64,000 nt of DNA from Mucilaginibacter aquaedulcis. GTDB taxonomy: Bacteria > Bacteroidota > Bacteroidia > Sphingobacteriales > Sphingobacteriaceae. The stretch is taken from NCBI RefSeq assembly GCF_030409325.1, contig NZ_JAUFPR010000002.1:434001-498000 (forward strand). The letters are read 5' to 3'. The notes under the pieces are model-generated. The model had not been told where the DNA came from, searched no databases, and worked only from the letters and a program-made list of their open reading frames with translations. The translations under genes and the position numbers were made by a program. Shown here one piece after another: positions 1 through 9,494 of the stretch. Each line of letters begins with the position of its first letter. Within the stretch, counting starts at the first letter, position 1.

Positions 1-887
1 CATTTTGTGCGGTAGTGCCTATTTACGAAGCGCGTTGGAAGGCAAAGTCGGCTCAAAAGGTTTATAAAGATGTTAAATACATTAAAGATAACTGGGGCGC
101 CGATGCTGTTGAGTTTCACGATAATAACTTTTTTGTATCAGAAAAACGAGCGGTAGAGTTTGCTAAACTTATTCAACCTGAAAACATGACATGGTGGGGC
201 ATGGCTCGTATAGATACTATGGACAAGTTTAAGGATTCATCTTTAGAGATAATACGCGCGTCAGGCTGTAAATGCATTTTTTTTGGTGCTGAAAGTGGCA
301 ACGACAGCATACTTGAACAGATGGACAAAGGTGGTACACAAACCGGCGAACAGATTATCCGGTTTGCTGAGCGTTTGAAAAAGTTTGATATTATTCCGGA
401 ATATTCCTTTGTATTAGGTACACCAGCAGCCACCCAGGAAAAGGTACAACAGCAAATAGATTTTGAGATCAACTTTATAAAAAGAGTAAAAGAAGTTAAC
501 CCTAAAACCGAAATAGTTATATACACTTATACGCCTGTACCGACCGAAGGATCAGAGCTTTACAAACAAGTTTTAGAGCAGGGATTTAAATACCCGCAAA
601 CTCTGGAAGACTGGATAAGCCCGGCGTGGGAGAGTTTTGACCTGCGTAAAAATCCGCTAACACCATGGATAAAACCGGAAATGATAGATAAGATCAGGAA
701 TTTCGAAACCGTATTGAACGGTGTTTATCCAACAGTTACAGATATAAAACTGAACGACTTGAAAAGAAGATCGATCAAGCTTTTATCCACCCTGCGCTAC
801 AAAACCAATATATACAAGTATCCTTACGAAATAAAGCTACTGCAAAGGTTTTGGCAATATCGACAACCTGAAATACAAGGTTTTTAA
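1..887 (+). CDS. Radical SAM protein, C-terminal part (5' end outside the window)
   Basis: The reading frame is open to the left edge and begins Phe-Cys-Ala, which probably is the last Cys of the CxxxCxxC [4Fe-4S] motif, so the start and N-terminal domain (commonly cobalamin-binding in this family) lie upstream. What remains is an Elp3/B12-type radical SAM core with the motif FFGAESGNDSILEQMDKG and a C-terminal end YRQPEIQGF that I associate with Bacteroidota B12-radical SAM proteins. A GTG at 15 is unlikely to be the real start. It is followed after 13 bp by a methyltransferase gene on the same strand and is probably cotranscribed with it. The substrate is unknown. Confidence 0.85.
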   Translation, partial: FCAVVPIYEARWKAKSAQKVYKDVKYIKDNWGADAVEFHDNNFFVSEKRAVEFAKLIQPENMTWWGMARIDTMDKFKDSSLEIIRASGCKCIFFGAESGNDSILEQMDKGGTQTGEQIIRFAERLKKFDIIPEYSFVLGTPAATQEKVQQQIDFEINFIKRVKEVNPKTEIVIYTYTPVPTEGSELYKQVLEQGFKYPQTLEDWISPAWESFDLRKNPLTPWIKPEMIDKIRNFETVLNGVYPTVTDIKLNDLKRRSIKLLSTLRYKTNIYKYPYEIKLLQRFWQYRQPEIQGF

Positions 888-900
888 TCAGTATAAAACT

Positions 901-1647
901 TTGAAAGAAAGTAAATTAGATATGATCCCCGCTGTTACCGATACTTCTGATGAAGTATTGGAGGAGATGTATATTGCTATACGTGAAAAAGAGGGCAGAA
1001 CATATACCGACAAACAGGTAGCTCAACTTCCGGTTATTGATGAGGGGCATCGGTTTTATAAGGAATGGATCATAAGGCAGCGTTCAAGCAAACGCTTGAT
1101 AACTTATCTCATGGCTTTAGAGAAACCGCTTAACATTCTTGAAATTGGTTGTGGCAATGGTTGGTTATCTGCACAACTTGCCGATATACTTAATGCAAAG
1201 GTAACAGGACTCGACCCCAATCTGGTGGAAATAGAACAAGCCCGTCGGGTATTTAAAAAACCCAATCTGTGGTTTATACAGCGTGGGTTTGATCAGGAAA
1301 CTTTTGATAGAAAGGTAAAATTTGATGTTATCATATTTGCTGCTTCAGTGCAATACTTTCAATCGTTAGATACGGTTATAGACAATGCCTTTGCCTTATT
1401 AACAAAGGTTGGCGAAGTTCATATAATAGATACGCCTTTTTATGATGAGCAACGGGCTGGTATTGCGGCTCAACGATGCAGGCAATATTATCAAGATATG
1501 GGCTTCCCAAGCATGGCCGATCATTACTATCATCATACGCTTAATGAAATTACCAAATTTAACCCCAGAGTATTATTTAATCCACGCGGTTTGTGGAATC
1601 GCATAGTTAAGAAAGATGTTTTTTATTGGATTATGTTAAAACCTTAA
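901..1647 (+). CDS. Class I SAM-dependent methyltransferase
   Basis: The product is a 248-residue protein, or 241 if the ATG at 922 is used instead of the TTG at 901; no ribosome-binding sequence decides between them. The SAM-binding motif I is clear (ILEIGCGNGWL), followed by an acidic residue at the end of the second strand (GLDPN). It resembles small-molecule or lipid methyltransferases of the Methyltransf_11/25 type. It sits 13 bp after a radical SAM gene and 2 bp before another, so it is very likely part of the same biosynthetic operon. The methyl acceptor cannot be inferred. Confidence 0.85.
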   Translation: MKESKLDMIPAVTDTSDEVLEEMYIAIREKEGRTYTDKQVAQLPVIDEGHRFYKEWIIRQRSSKRLITYLMALEKPLNILEIGCGNGWLSAQLADILNAKVTGLDPNLVEIEQARRVFKKPNLWFIQRGFDQETFDRKVKFDVIIFAASVQYFQSLDTVIDNAFALLTKVGEVHIIDTPFYDEQRAGIAAQRCRQYYQDMGFPSMADHYYHHTLNEITKFNPRVLFNPRGLWNRIVKKDVFYWIMLKP

Positions 1648-1649
1648 TT

Positions 1650-2699
1650 ATGCCAGGTCAATCTTTATATCATACTTTTAAGCGTTACCGCACATTGCAA
1701 ACGCACCGTATATCGGCATTGCCTATTGTGATACTTATGCCACATAGCGCCTGTAACTGCCGTTGCGTTATGTGTGATATATGGAAGGATAATAAAAACC
1801 TGAAACAACTGACAGAAAAGGATATCACCGGTTTGCTTTCTTCCCTCAAAAAAATGGGTACAAGGCAAGTGTTAATGTCTGGGGGGGAAGCTTTATTGAA
1901 TGCTAACTTCTTTACGCTATGCCGCATTCTCAAAGGTATTGATGTAAAGGTTACCCTGCTTACTACAGGCCTTTCTATAAAAAATAATGCCGAGCAAATA
2001 CTGACCTTGGTTGACGATCTTATTGTTTCGTTAGATGGTGATGAGCCTTTACATGATGCTATCAGAAACATACCCAACGCGTTTCGGAAGCTTAAGGAAG
2101 GTGTTGAATATATTAAGAAATTAAATCCGGATTACCGTATTACAGGCCGTACAGTGATACACCGCCTTAACTACAGAAACTGGCATGCAATTATTGCTGA
2201 ATCAAAAAAAATGGGGCTTAACCAGGTAAGTTTTCTACCTGCCGATGTTAGCAGCCATGCCTTTAACCGCCAACAAGCCTGGACAGAGCCCAAGCAGGAT
2301 GAAATACTGATTGCAGAACGCGAACTTCCAGAATTAAATGAGGTAATTGACTATATATTAAAAGAATACCATACAGACTTTGATAATGGTTTTATTGCCG
2401 AAAGTCGTGCAAAGATCACTGATATATATCACTATTATGCGGCATTTTATGGTCTGAATGCTTTTCCTTTTAAAAAATGCAACGCGCCATGGGTATCAAC
2501 CGTAGTTGAGGCTGACGGTGCGGTGAGGCCATGCTTTTTTATGGATACTATTGGTAATATCAGGGATAAACCGCTTAACGATATTTTGAATAGCGACGAG
2601 GCTATCGCATTCCGAAGATCATTGGATACATCAGCCAATTTAACCTGTGTTAAGTGTGTTTGTTCGCTTAACCTGTCGCCATTAACCAGTCTTAGTTAA
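1650..2699 (+). CDS. Radical SAM protein with SPASM-like C-terminus
   Basis: The cluster motif CxxxCxxC is present as C35, C39 and C42 (ACNCRCVMC), with the GGE-like motif SGGEAL after it. The C-terminal third contains Cys-rich segments (KKCNAPW, VRPCFF, CVKCVC) expected of a SPASM or twitch domain carrying auxiliary Fe-S clusters. I start it at the ATG at 1650, two bases after the previous stop; a TTG at 1626 would overlap the methyltransferase. SPASM enzymes modify peptides, sugars or other small molecules; here the neighbours are methyltransferases and a B12 radical SAM enzyme, and no precursor peptide gene is visible. Confidence 0.88.
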   Translation: MPGQSLYHTFKRYRTLQTHRISALPIVILMPHSACNCRCVMCDIWKDNKNLKQLTEKDITGLLSSLKKMGTRQVLMSGGEALLNANFFTLCRILKGIDVKVTLLTTGLSIKNNAEQILTLVDDLIVSLDGDEPLHDAIRNIPNAFRKLKEGVEYIKKLNPDYRITGRTVIHRLNYRNWHAIIAESKKMGLNQVSFLPADVSSHAFNRQQAWTEPKQDEILIAERELPELNEVIDYILKEYHTDFDNGFIAESRAKITDIYHYYAAFYGLNAFPFKKCNAPWVSTVVEADGAVRPCFFMDTIGNIRDKPLNDILNSDEAIAFRRSLDTSANLTCVKCVCSLNLSPLTSLS

Positions 2700-2702
2700 C
2701 TT

Positions 2703-4175
2703 ATGGAACAGTTAAACAATATACTTTTTACGCATTCCTATTTTTTGCGTTTTGATCCTAAGCAATGGGCTCAGGGGCAACCATACGCGCCACTGGGTAC
2801 AATATACGCTGCGGCTTTAATGCGGCAGAATAATTACCAGGTATCCTTATTTGATACCATGTTCAGACATTCTCCCTTTGAGGTTATTGATGCTCTTGAT
2901 GAAATTCAGCCTGATTTTTTTGTTATATATGATGATGGGTTTAACTACCTCACCAAAATGTGCCTTACCAATATGCGCGAGGCCGCATTTAAAATGTGTA
3001 AACTGGCAAAGCAACGCGGATGTAAAGTAATAGTATCCAGTTCCGATTCAACCGATCGTTATAAAGAATATTTGCAGGAAGGTGCAGATTTTGTGATCAT
3101 TGGCGAAGCCGAACAAACTTTGTTACAATTAGTTAATTCCATCAAAAATGGTGAGACTGATCATGCAGGTATTCAAGGGTTAGCTTATATAAAAGAAAAC
3201 GTTCCATTTAAAACATTGGCCCGCCCTGTTCTAAAAGACCTTGACAGCTTACCTTTACCAGCATGGGATTTGGTTGATATTACCCCTTATCGGGCATGCT
3301 GGTTACAACATAAAGGATATTTTTCAATAAACGTAGGTACTACCCGTGGTTGCCCTTTTAAATGTAACTGGTGTGCCAAACCCATTTATGGTAACCGGTA
3401 CAATTCGCGTAGCCCCGAAAATGTGATCAGTGAGCTGAAAATGATTAAACAGCTGTTTAATATGGATCACGTTTGGTTTTGTGATGACATTTTTGGCTTA
3501 AAACCAGGTTGGATAGTTGAATTTGCAAAGCTTATTGAAAAGGAAAACATCCGGTTTAAATATAAACTGCAATCAAGGGCCGATTTGCTTTTGGATGATG
3601 AAACTGTACAGGCTCTCGCAGCTTCGGGCTGTGATAATGTATGGATAGGAGCCGAGAGTGGTTCACAAAAAATATTGGATGCCATGGACAAAGGCACCAG
3701 TATTGAACAGATCAGTACGGCTACAATCCTTATGAAAAAGCATGGTATTAAACCATCCTTCTTTATACAATTTGGCTATCCCGGCGAAACCAAGGACGAC
3801 ATCGCCAAAACTATCCGGATGATCAATACCCTTTTACCGTTTGAAATAGGTATATCCGTTTCTTATCCATTACCAGGAACATTATTTTATGAAAAGGTAA
3901 AGGCAGATCTGCAGCAGAAAACCAACTGGACAGACTCTGACGAGATGGCCTTGATGTTCAGCAATACGTTTAGTCCTGCATATTATAAACAATTGCATAA
4001 ATACGTTCACCAGAATTATCATGCCCATTTGGCTCAGTATAATCTTGTCAAACTACTCACTAATCCCTTTAAACTCAATTTGAAGCGCATCAAAAAAGCA
4101 GCCTCTGTTTTGTATCACGCACCGGCCATGGTTATAGAGGGATATAAGTTAAATCAACTGGAGAAAGTGTCATGA
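2703..4175 (+). CDS. B12-binding domain-containing radical SAM protein
   Basis: This 490-residue protein has a Rossmann-like cobalamin-binding N-terminal domain (about residues 25-150, including DFVIIGEAEQTL) and a radical SAM core with C217, C221 and C224 (GCPFKCNWC), followed by the Elp3-type motif WIGAESGSQKILDAMDKG. This is the BchE/HpnP-like architecture, whose members methylate or rearrange unactivated carbons. It begins 3 bp after the SPASM protein and overlaps the next gene by 4 bp (ATGA at 4172-4175), so translational coupling is likely. Its similarity to the first gene of the window in the Elp3 motif suggests a paralogous pair acting in one pathway. Confidence 0.92.
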   Translation: MEQLNNILFTHSYFLRFDPKQWAQGQPYAPLGTIYAAALMRQNNYQVSLFDTMFRHSPFEVIDALDEIQPDFFVIYDDGFNYLTKMCLTNMREAAFKMCKLAKQRGCKVIVSSSDSTDRYKEYLQEGADFVIIGEAEQTLLQLVNSIKNGETDHAGIQGLAYIKENVPFKTLARPVLKDLDSLPLPAWDLVDITPYRACWLQHKGYFSINVGTTRGCPFKCNWCAKPIYGNRYNSRSPENVISELKMIKQLFNMDHVWFCDDIFGLKPGWIVEFAKLIEKENIRFKYKLQSRADLLLDDETVQALAASGCDNVWIGAESGSQKILDAMDKGTSIEQISTATILMKKHGIKPSFFIQFGYPGETKDDIAKTIRMINTLLPFEIGISVSYPLPGTLFYEKVKADLQQKTNWTDSDEMALMFSNTFSPAYYKQLHKYVHQNYHAHLAQYNLVKLLTNPFKLNLKRIKKAASVLYHAPAMVIEGYKLNQLEKVS

Positions 4176-4987
4176 CCGAAACAAGCATATTAACTAATGA
4201 AAACGATGCCTCAACTGCTTTTAGCAGGCAGTCGAAAATATTCGATCAGATTTACTCGGCCAATACAATTATTAATTATAAAAGGGCCAGGGTAAGGCAG
4301 CATGTTTTAGGTCATTTAGCACCAGGCAGCCACATATTGGAATTAAATAGTGGTACTGGCGAGGATGCTATATTTTTTGCGCAGGAAGGCCATCAGGTTC
4401 ATGCAACGGATATATCAACCGGAATGCAACAGGTATTAAAGCAAAAAACAGCTTCATATCGCAATAGGATAAGCCAGGAAATTTGCTCATTTACACAGCT
4501 TGACCGATTAAAGAATAAAGGGCCATTTGATCACATATTTTCAAATTTTGGTGGCCTTAATTGCACCGGCGAATTAGAAAAAGTACTTCAATCATTTGAC
4601 TTGTTACTTAAGCCAGAAGGTAAGGTTACTATGGTCATTATTCCTAAGTTTTGTTTGTGGGAAACCTTATTGGTATTTAAAGGTAAATTCAAAACCGCAT
4701 TCAGAAGGTTTTTTAGCAACAAAGGCAGAACAGCTCACATTGAGGGAACTTATTTTAAATGCTGGTATTACCATCCATCATTCGTTATTAAAACAATGCA
4801 GCAATCTTACAAGGTGCTGGGAGTTGAGGGACTTTGTACAATAGTTCCTCCATCATACCTTGAGGGTTTTGCCGAGAAATATCCGCGAACCTATAAGTTT
4901 CTGAAAGCCAAAGAAGATAAGTTGAAAGATAAATGGCCTTGGGTATATATAGGGGATTATTTTATTATCTCACTGGAAAAGAAGTAA
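4172..4987 (+). CDS. Class I SAM-dependent methyltransferase
   Basis: The 271-residue protein has methyltransferase motif I (ILELNSGTGEDA) and the acidic residue after strand 2 (HATDIS). It overlaps the B12 radical SAM gene by 4 bp. The C-terminal half (about residues 150-271) is rich in aromatic and basic residues and probably shapes the acceptor site. It is the last gene of the plus-strand cluster; the next gene is convergent and starts after only 42 bp. The acceptor is unknown; a polyketide, lipid or sugar intermediate made by the neighbouring radical enzymes is the natural guess. Confidence 0.85.
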   Translation: MTETSILTNENDASTAFSRQSKIFDQIYSANTIINYKRARVRQHVLGHLAPGSHILELNSGTGEDAIFFAQEGHQVHATDISTGMQQVLKQKTASYRNRISQEICSFTQLDRLKNKGPFDHIFSNFGGLNCTGELEKVLQSFDLLLKPEGKVTMVIIPKFCLWETLLVFKGKFKTAFRRFFSNKGRTAHIEGTYFKCWYYHPSFVIKTMQQSYKVLGVEGLCTIVPPSYLEGFAEKYPRTYKFLKAKEDKLKDKWPWVYIGDYFIISLEKK

Positions 4988-5029
4988 TTGGTCTATCTAT
5001 GTTAAAGTAATATAACAGATCATAAACTA

Positions 5030-5953
5030 TTAATTAGCAACGCTGTGATGGTTATTTACAAGTAACTGAGCTACTTTTGATTCATAGCGATTTATCAATT
5101 TAACTTGAAAATTCCCGGGATCTGGTTTGGAAAAGTGCTTACCGGTTGCCATGGCCAGTAACATTCCATGATCGTTCAATTGCTTTTCTTCGGTTTTTTG
5201 CCTCCAGCGGTCGGCAGTTATTTTCATTAAACGATTATCCAGCCTATCGCCAAAACGGTTATTCAATAGCCACTCCGTAAAGCTTTTTAATGCGATCTTG
5301 TGTAGGGGTTTTGCAGTTGAAACCCTCATGATATGGTTAGGCAGGTAGTTACGTGTCCAGGAATTTGCAGTAAAAAAATCAGCGAATGTGGTGTCACCTT
5401 GTATGGGGATCAGTGTAACAACCTCTGTAGCTGTATAAATGTTCTTTTCCGGAATCTCGAGTTGCTGCTCATCTATATAGTAATTCATGCAAAAAAAATG
5501 CTCCCGGTTTACTAAATAGGTAAGCTTTTTTAACAGGTGCATTAATGTACGGGCTATCCAGAGCCTGTTAGGAGCAGTGATCAGGAAAAAGTCAATATCC
5601 GAATCCTCATCAGCAAAATTTTTTGAAAGTGAGCCTGAAATGGCAATGCCCCGTACATAAGGAAATTTGATCAGAAGGTTGCCTATTTTTCTGGCCGTTT
5701 TACCCATTTCAAAGGCTTTCTGATTGCCATTATTTCGTCGTTCTATCAAATATGGATCGTTCTTTAAAGTATAAAACTTATCGAAACGATAAATTAACCG
5801 ACCACTTGCAAGGCAGGATATGGCCACATCAAAAACTATTGGGTCGCACTTAATAGGTAAAAACAAGCATATTTCATCCTTTGTAAGCGGATAGTTGAAC
5901 ACATCGAAGTAAGCGAGTGTTGCTAATATGTTCTTTTTTATTTCTTCTGCCAA
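5030..5953 (-). CDS. Nucleotidyltransferase-fold (MNT/Pol-beta) protein
   Basis: The 307-residue protein carries a minimal nucleotidyltransferase signature: GS at residues 107-108 and DSDID at 117-121 (metal ligands D119 and D121). The first 70 residues (YFDVFNYPLTKDEI) look like a winged helix. The long C-terminal region (about 170-307) is not recognised. It is longer than the small MNT antitoxins paired with HEPN proteins, and no HEPN partner is adjacent. In Bacteroidota, related proteins accompany B12-radical SAM and polysaccharide genes, as here. It is 25 bp downstream of the O-antigen ligase-like gene on the same strand. Confidence 0.75.
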   Translation of the reverse strand: MAEEIKKNILATLAYFDVFNYPLTKDEICLFLPIKCDPIVFDVAISCLASGRLIYRFDKFYTLKNDPYLIERRNNGNQKAFEMGKTARKIGNLLIKFPYVRGIAISGSLSKNFADEDSDIDFFLITAPNRLWIARTLMHLLKKLTYLVNREHFFCMNYYIDEQQLEIPEKNIYTATEVVTLIPIQGDTTFADFFTANSWTRNYLPNHIMRVSTAKPLHKIALKSFTEWLLNNRFGDRLDNRLMKITADRWRQKTEEKQLNDHGMLLAMATGKHFSKPDPGNFQVKLINRYESKVAQLLVNNHHSVAN

Positions 5954-5978
5954 GGTGTCGGATATTTAATAGTATTTA

Positions 5979-7304
5979 TCAATATGACGTAACGGGTAAG
6001 GTATTGGTTGCCAATGTGGTCAAATAATCATCTGATTTTAACTTGCTTTTAAAAACTGCTGTATCTTCATTATTAGAGAAAATAAAGAAGGAAAAAAACA
6101 GGCTATAAAACATCACACCCTTATCTACATCAAGTATGTTTTCAGTAAAGGAAACAATGGTGATGATCAGCATAAAGCTTATAAACAAGGCATCCCGTTT
6201 TTTAAGGCTGACTTTAATACCATAAATGATGGTAGACAAATAGATCAGTAATCCCCACACTCCTGATTTCAATAAAAAACTGATGTATTCATTATGAGCG
6301 TTTAATCCGTGCAGGTACGAGCTGTAAAGCTTGGCATCATAGAAATCATCTTTTAACAATCCCATTTCTGATCCTGAACCATAGCCTGCCAATGGTTTAT
6401 CTTTTATACGCCTGGCAGCTACCTGCCATCTTTCTATCCTTGAATCGGAGTTGCGGAGTACTTTTTTATTTGTGGAAATATCTTCTTTTAATAGCGTAAC
6501 ATAACGTTCCCGAAAGGTGGATATGCTTAAAATACCTACAATTCCTGTTATAGAAATAAAAAGTCCGGTAATTATAAACCTTGTTCGTGTTACCCCTTGA
6601 AGTACATAGTAGGGAAGTACGATGTTTACAACAATGAATAGTATAATGACTATTGATTTTGAACTAAGCTGAATAATACCGCCGATTAGGATGAGACAGC
6701 AGATTGAATAAAATATTTTTAAGCCTTTAGACGTTACTTTACCCGCCATTAAAAGGTATAAAAAGTTAACTACAGCTATTAATAGTTGAAACGAAAAAAA
6801 AGTAGCATGTATATTAATAGGGCCGGCAAAATTATGGTTTGTAAACCCCTCTGCAAATAATGCGCTCACAGGTAAATGATAATGCTTTATGGTAACCAAA
6901 GCTACGGCAAACAGGTAAAAAACAGTTAAGCTGCAAGTTAATGATAACACCAATAGCAGGTTGGATCTGTATTTCTTTACGTCAAGCGGATTGAGGGTAA
7001 ACATTATCGGAAATAGTAATATAGGTATTCTCAGAGTCCATTCGTTAAATGCTCCGGGTAAATTAATGGTGTAGGTTGTTGCTATAATGGTAACCAGTAA
7101 AACAGAAGATAACACCAATATTTTCAAAGAGCGCAATGCCTTTAAATCAGTCTTTTTTACATGGATGAATGTATGCAGGGCGAAGCTGATCAAAATAACA
7201 TGGCTATAAAAAAAATCAAATGGCAAACTGGCCATTAGCAATACCATGTGGTAATAACTTATCTTATTAACCTTGTTATCGTTAATGAACAGCAACTGTT
7301 TCAT
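5979..7304 (-). CDS. O-antigen ligase/polymerase family membrane protein
   Basis: A polytopic membrane protein of about 441 residues with roughly ten hydrophobic segments. It has the Wzy_C/O-antigen ligase loop with the conserved context GYGSGSEMG then HNEYISFLLKSG. I place the start at the ATG at 7304 (MKQLLFIND), giving a 23-bp overlap with the upstream glycosyltransferase; the longer form from 7361 would overlap it further. Family members polymerise or ligate undecaprenol-linked glycans on the periplasmic face. A second candidate of this kind lies at 10452-12146, so their roles (polymerase versus ligase) are not separable from sequence. Confidence 0.85.
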   Translation of the reverse strand: MKQLLFINDNKVNKISYYHMVLLMASLPFDFFYSHVILISFALHTFIHVKKTDLKALRSLKILVLSSVLLVTIIATTYTINLPGAFNEWTLRIPILLFPIMFTLNPLDVKKYRSNLLLVLSLTCSLTVFYLFAVALVTIKHYHLPVSALFAEGFTNHNFAGPINIHATFFSFQLLIAVVNFLYLLMAGKVTSKGLKIFYSICCLILIGGIIQLSSKSIVIILFIVVNIVLPYYVLQGVTRTRFIITGLFISITGIVGILSISTFRERYVTLLKEDISTNKKVLRNSDSRIERWQVAARRIKDKPLAGYGSGSEMGLLKDDFYDAKLYSSYLHGLNAHNEYISFLLKSGVWGLLIYLSTIIYGIKVSLKKRDALFISFMLIITIVSFTENILDVDKGVMFYSLFFSFFIFSNNEDTAVFKSKLKSDDYLTTLATNTLPVTSY

Positions 7305-8418
7305 AATGTAAATGATGTTTATGCTTGTAGCTTTTGACCATAAGTTCTTCGTATTGATCAATCACGCTTTCCCAGTTAAACTGTGATTGTATTTTTTGAA
7401 GATTATTCATTACCATGTTCTTCTCAGTATCTTTCCACTGTACATTTTCAACAAGATCTTTTACTTCTGTAGCGTTTGAAAAATAAAAGGCATCGGTATT
7501 CAATACCGATCTGTTAAATGGGTTGTTATGTGCTGCGATAAGGGCCTCGCTGGCCATAGCTTCAAGTAATGATGGGTTGGTTCCGCCGACACTATGGCCA
7601 TGAAAATACAGGTATGAGTTATTTTGTAATGAGCGTACTTTAGGAGTATCAAAAATAGCACCCTTAAATTCAATGCGCTCGTCATTGTTGAATTTGTTAG
7701 TGATGTATTTCCCAAACCTGTTATCGGTATCACCTAAAACTTTAAACTTTTTGTCTGAATTGCTTTTATTAAATCCATCTAAAATGGTTTCAATATTGTT
7801 TTCAGGCTCCATGCGTGCCATCAACAAGAAATAGTCTTCTTTTAAAGCCTCATTATGTTCATATTGCTCACGTTCAAGATCTGAGTAAACCTCGGCTCCA
7901 TACGGGATATATTCACTTTCTATTTGATATTTATCAGCCAGGTATGCCTTGATAACCTTTGAATCTGAAACATAGTATTGGCTGTATTTTACGGCCAGCT
8001 TTTCGGCATATTTTAAAAACTTTTGTACAGGTTTCGAGTATTTAGACCTTTTCCATTCCAGGCCATCCATATTGGTAATAATAATACTGTTTTTAGGATA
8101 AAGCCTGCCCCAAACAGAACTGCTGGTATAACCCATGATCAAAACCACATCAAACTTGCTTTTGCGTGCATCAAGCAGGCAATTCATATCATAAATAAAT
8201 TGACCCGGCGTACCTATCATGTATTCAGGATCATAGCAATGCTTAATTTGTACACCATTCCAGCTATCATATGTATAAGGATGATTATGCGAATTATATA
8301 CTGTTACTTCATGCCCGCGATTTACCAGGCCTTCAGATACATATTCAGATATATGCTCAAAGCCACCGTAATAGTTTGGTACTCCCCGTGTTCCTAATAT
8401 AGCTATCCGTAATTTCAT
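7282..8418 (-). CDS. DUF1972-type glycosyltransferase (GT4-like)
   Basis: The 378-residue protein starts with the DUF1972 domain signature (ILGTRGVPNYYGGFEHISEY), seen in rhamnosyltransferase-like enzymes of polysaccharide clusters, and ends in a GT-B nucleotide-sugar domain with the motif GHSVGGTNPSLLEAMA. It is expected to act at the cytoplasmic face of the inner membrane, adding a sugar to a lipid-linked oligosaccharide. It lies 2 bp downstream of another glycosyltransferase and overlaps the ligase-like gene, so this is one operon. Confidence 0.9.
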   Translation of the reverse strand: MKLRIAILGTRGVPNYYGGFEHISEYVSEGLVNRGHEVTVYNSHNHPYTYDSWNGVQIKHCYDPEYMIGTPGQFIYDMNCLLDARKSKFDVVLIMGYTSSSVWGRLYPKNSIIITNMDGLEWKRSKYSKPVQKFLKYAEKLAVKYSQYYVSDSKVIKAYLADKYQIESEYIPYGAEVYSDLEREQYEHNEALKEDYFLLMARMEPENNIETILDGFNKSNSDKKFKVLGDTDNRFGKYITNKFNNDERIEFKGAIFDTPKVRSLQNNSYLYFHGHSVGGTNPSLLEAMASEALIAAHNNPFNRSVLNTDAFYFSNATEVKDLVENVQWKDTEKNMVMNNLQKIQSQFNWESVIDQYEELMVKSYKHKHHLHYETVAVH

Positions 8419-8420
8419 GG

Positions 8421-9494
8421 TTATAATACTGATTGGTATGCTTTCAAGGTTTGCGATGCGGCCTGTTTCCAGGTATACTTTTTAAGTATCCGATGCCGTA
8501 AATGCTCATCGTATGGGGCTGAACTTGCCCGATCCACAGCCTCCAAAATGCTTTCCGGAGATGAGGGGTCGCAGTAATAAGCATCGGTTGCAAAATATTC
8601 CCGTACGTCTCCTTTATCGCTTGTTACAATGTTGCAGCCCATTAATGCAGCTTCAATTGAGCTTAAGCCGGTGGTTTCAAACCAGCTGGGTAATATATGT
8701 ACTTTGGCTTGCCGGTAATATTTCACCAGTTCGTGCTGAGGGATATGATCAATAAAAGTCACATTACTGGCCGCTATACTCTTACATTCCTGGTAATAGG
8801 CCAGCTGGTTTGGCGCATGGGTGCCTATCAATAACAGGCGATATTGTGTATCGTTAAGCGCCCGAATTAGATTTAGTTGATTTTTTATACCTTCTATCCT
8901 TGCCGCGCACACCACCAATTTTTCATCTTTTTTAATTGAAGAATCATAGTGAAACATGTTTGGGTCGGCACCGTTGGGTACAATTAGATGGTTTACATGA
9001 GGCTGGTACGACTGTATCACCCGGTTGTATTCCGATTCAGAGTTGGGTAATATCATAGCGGCCCTGCTCAGGATATTTTTGATGCTTTTGCGCTGGCCAA
9101 GCCAGGTATAAGATGCACTTGACAAACTATCTCGGCCAAGCGCATACCGGGCTATTGATTTAAGGTATTCAATAGTATCGCTTGACAGGTAGCGTAAGAG
9201 TCTGCCCAAGCCCTTACGATGATACTTGTCATATTCGCCATAGTTACAGAGTATGGTTGATATTACATAAGGTATACCTGCTTTCTGACTATGATAAAGT
9301 ATATCGGCCGGGCGTGTCAGATTAAAAAAATGCAGCAGATCGTAATTGTTGTAATGGATATGTTCATTTGCCAGTTTTATTTCGGCGCTGATACCCATTT
9401 CTGTAAGATGACGCGCTGTTTGTACAGCCTGAACAGTGTCTCCGCCTGGCACGGTGTATATGGTCGACCGGGTTATAAATGCTACTTTGATCAT
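8421..9494 (-). CDS. Glycosyltransferase family 4
   Basis: A 357-residue GT-B enzyme. The N-terminal part has a hydrophobic first strand and Gly-rich loop (YTVPGGDTVQ). The C-terminal domain has the GT4 signature with the EX7E motif in SWFETTGLSSIEAALMG. It overlaps the upstream GT2 gene by 4 bp (9491-9494) and is followed after 2 bp by the DUF1972 glycosyltransferase. The sugar donor and acceptor are not predictable. Context: second glycosyltransferase in a tightly packed surface-glycan operon. Confidence 0.9.
   Translation of the reverse strand: MIKVAFITRSTIYTVPGGDTVQAVQTARHLTEMGISAEIKLANEHIHYNNYDLLHFFNLTRPADILYHSQKAGIPYVISTILCNYGEYDKYHRKGLGRLLRYLSSDTIEYLKSIARYALGRDSLSSASYTWLGQRKSIKNILSRAAMILPNSESEYNRVIQSYQPHVNHLIVPNGADPNMFHYDSSIKKDEKLVVCAARIEGIKNQLNLIRALNDTQYRLLLIGTHAPNQLAYYQECKSIAASNVTFIDHIPQHELVKYYRQAKVHILPSWFETTGLSSIEAALMGCNIVTSDKGDVREYFATDAYYCDPSSPESILEAVDRASSAPYDEHLRHRILKKYTWKQAASQTLKAYQSVL

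Noticed and set aside
5030..5953. MNT antitoxin of a MNT-HEPN toxin-antitoxin pair
   Set aside because: The protein is twice the usual length and no HEPN gene is adjacent.
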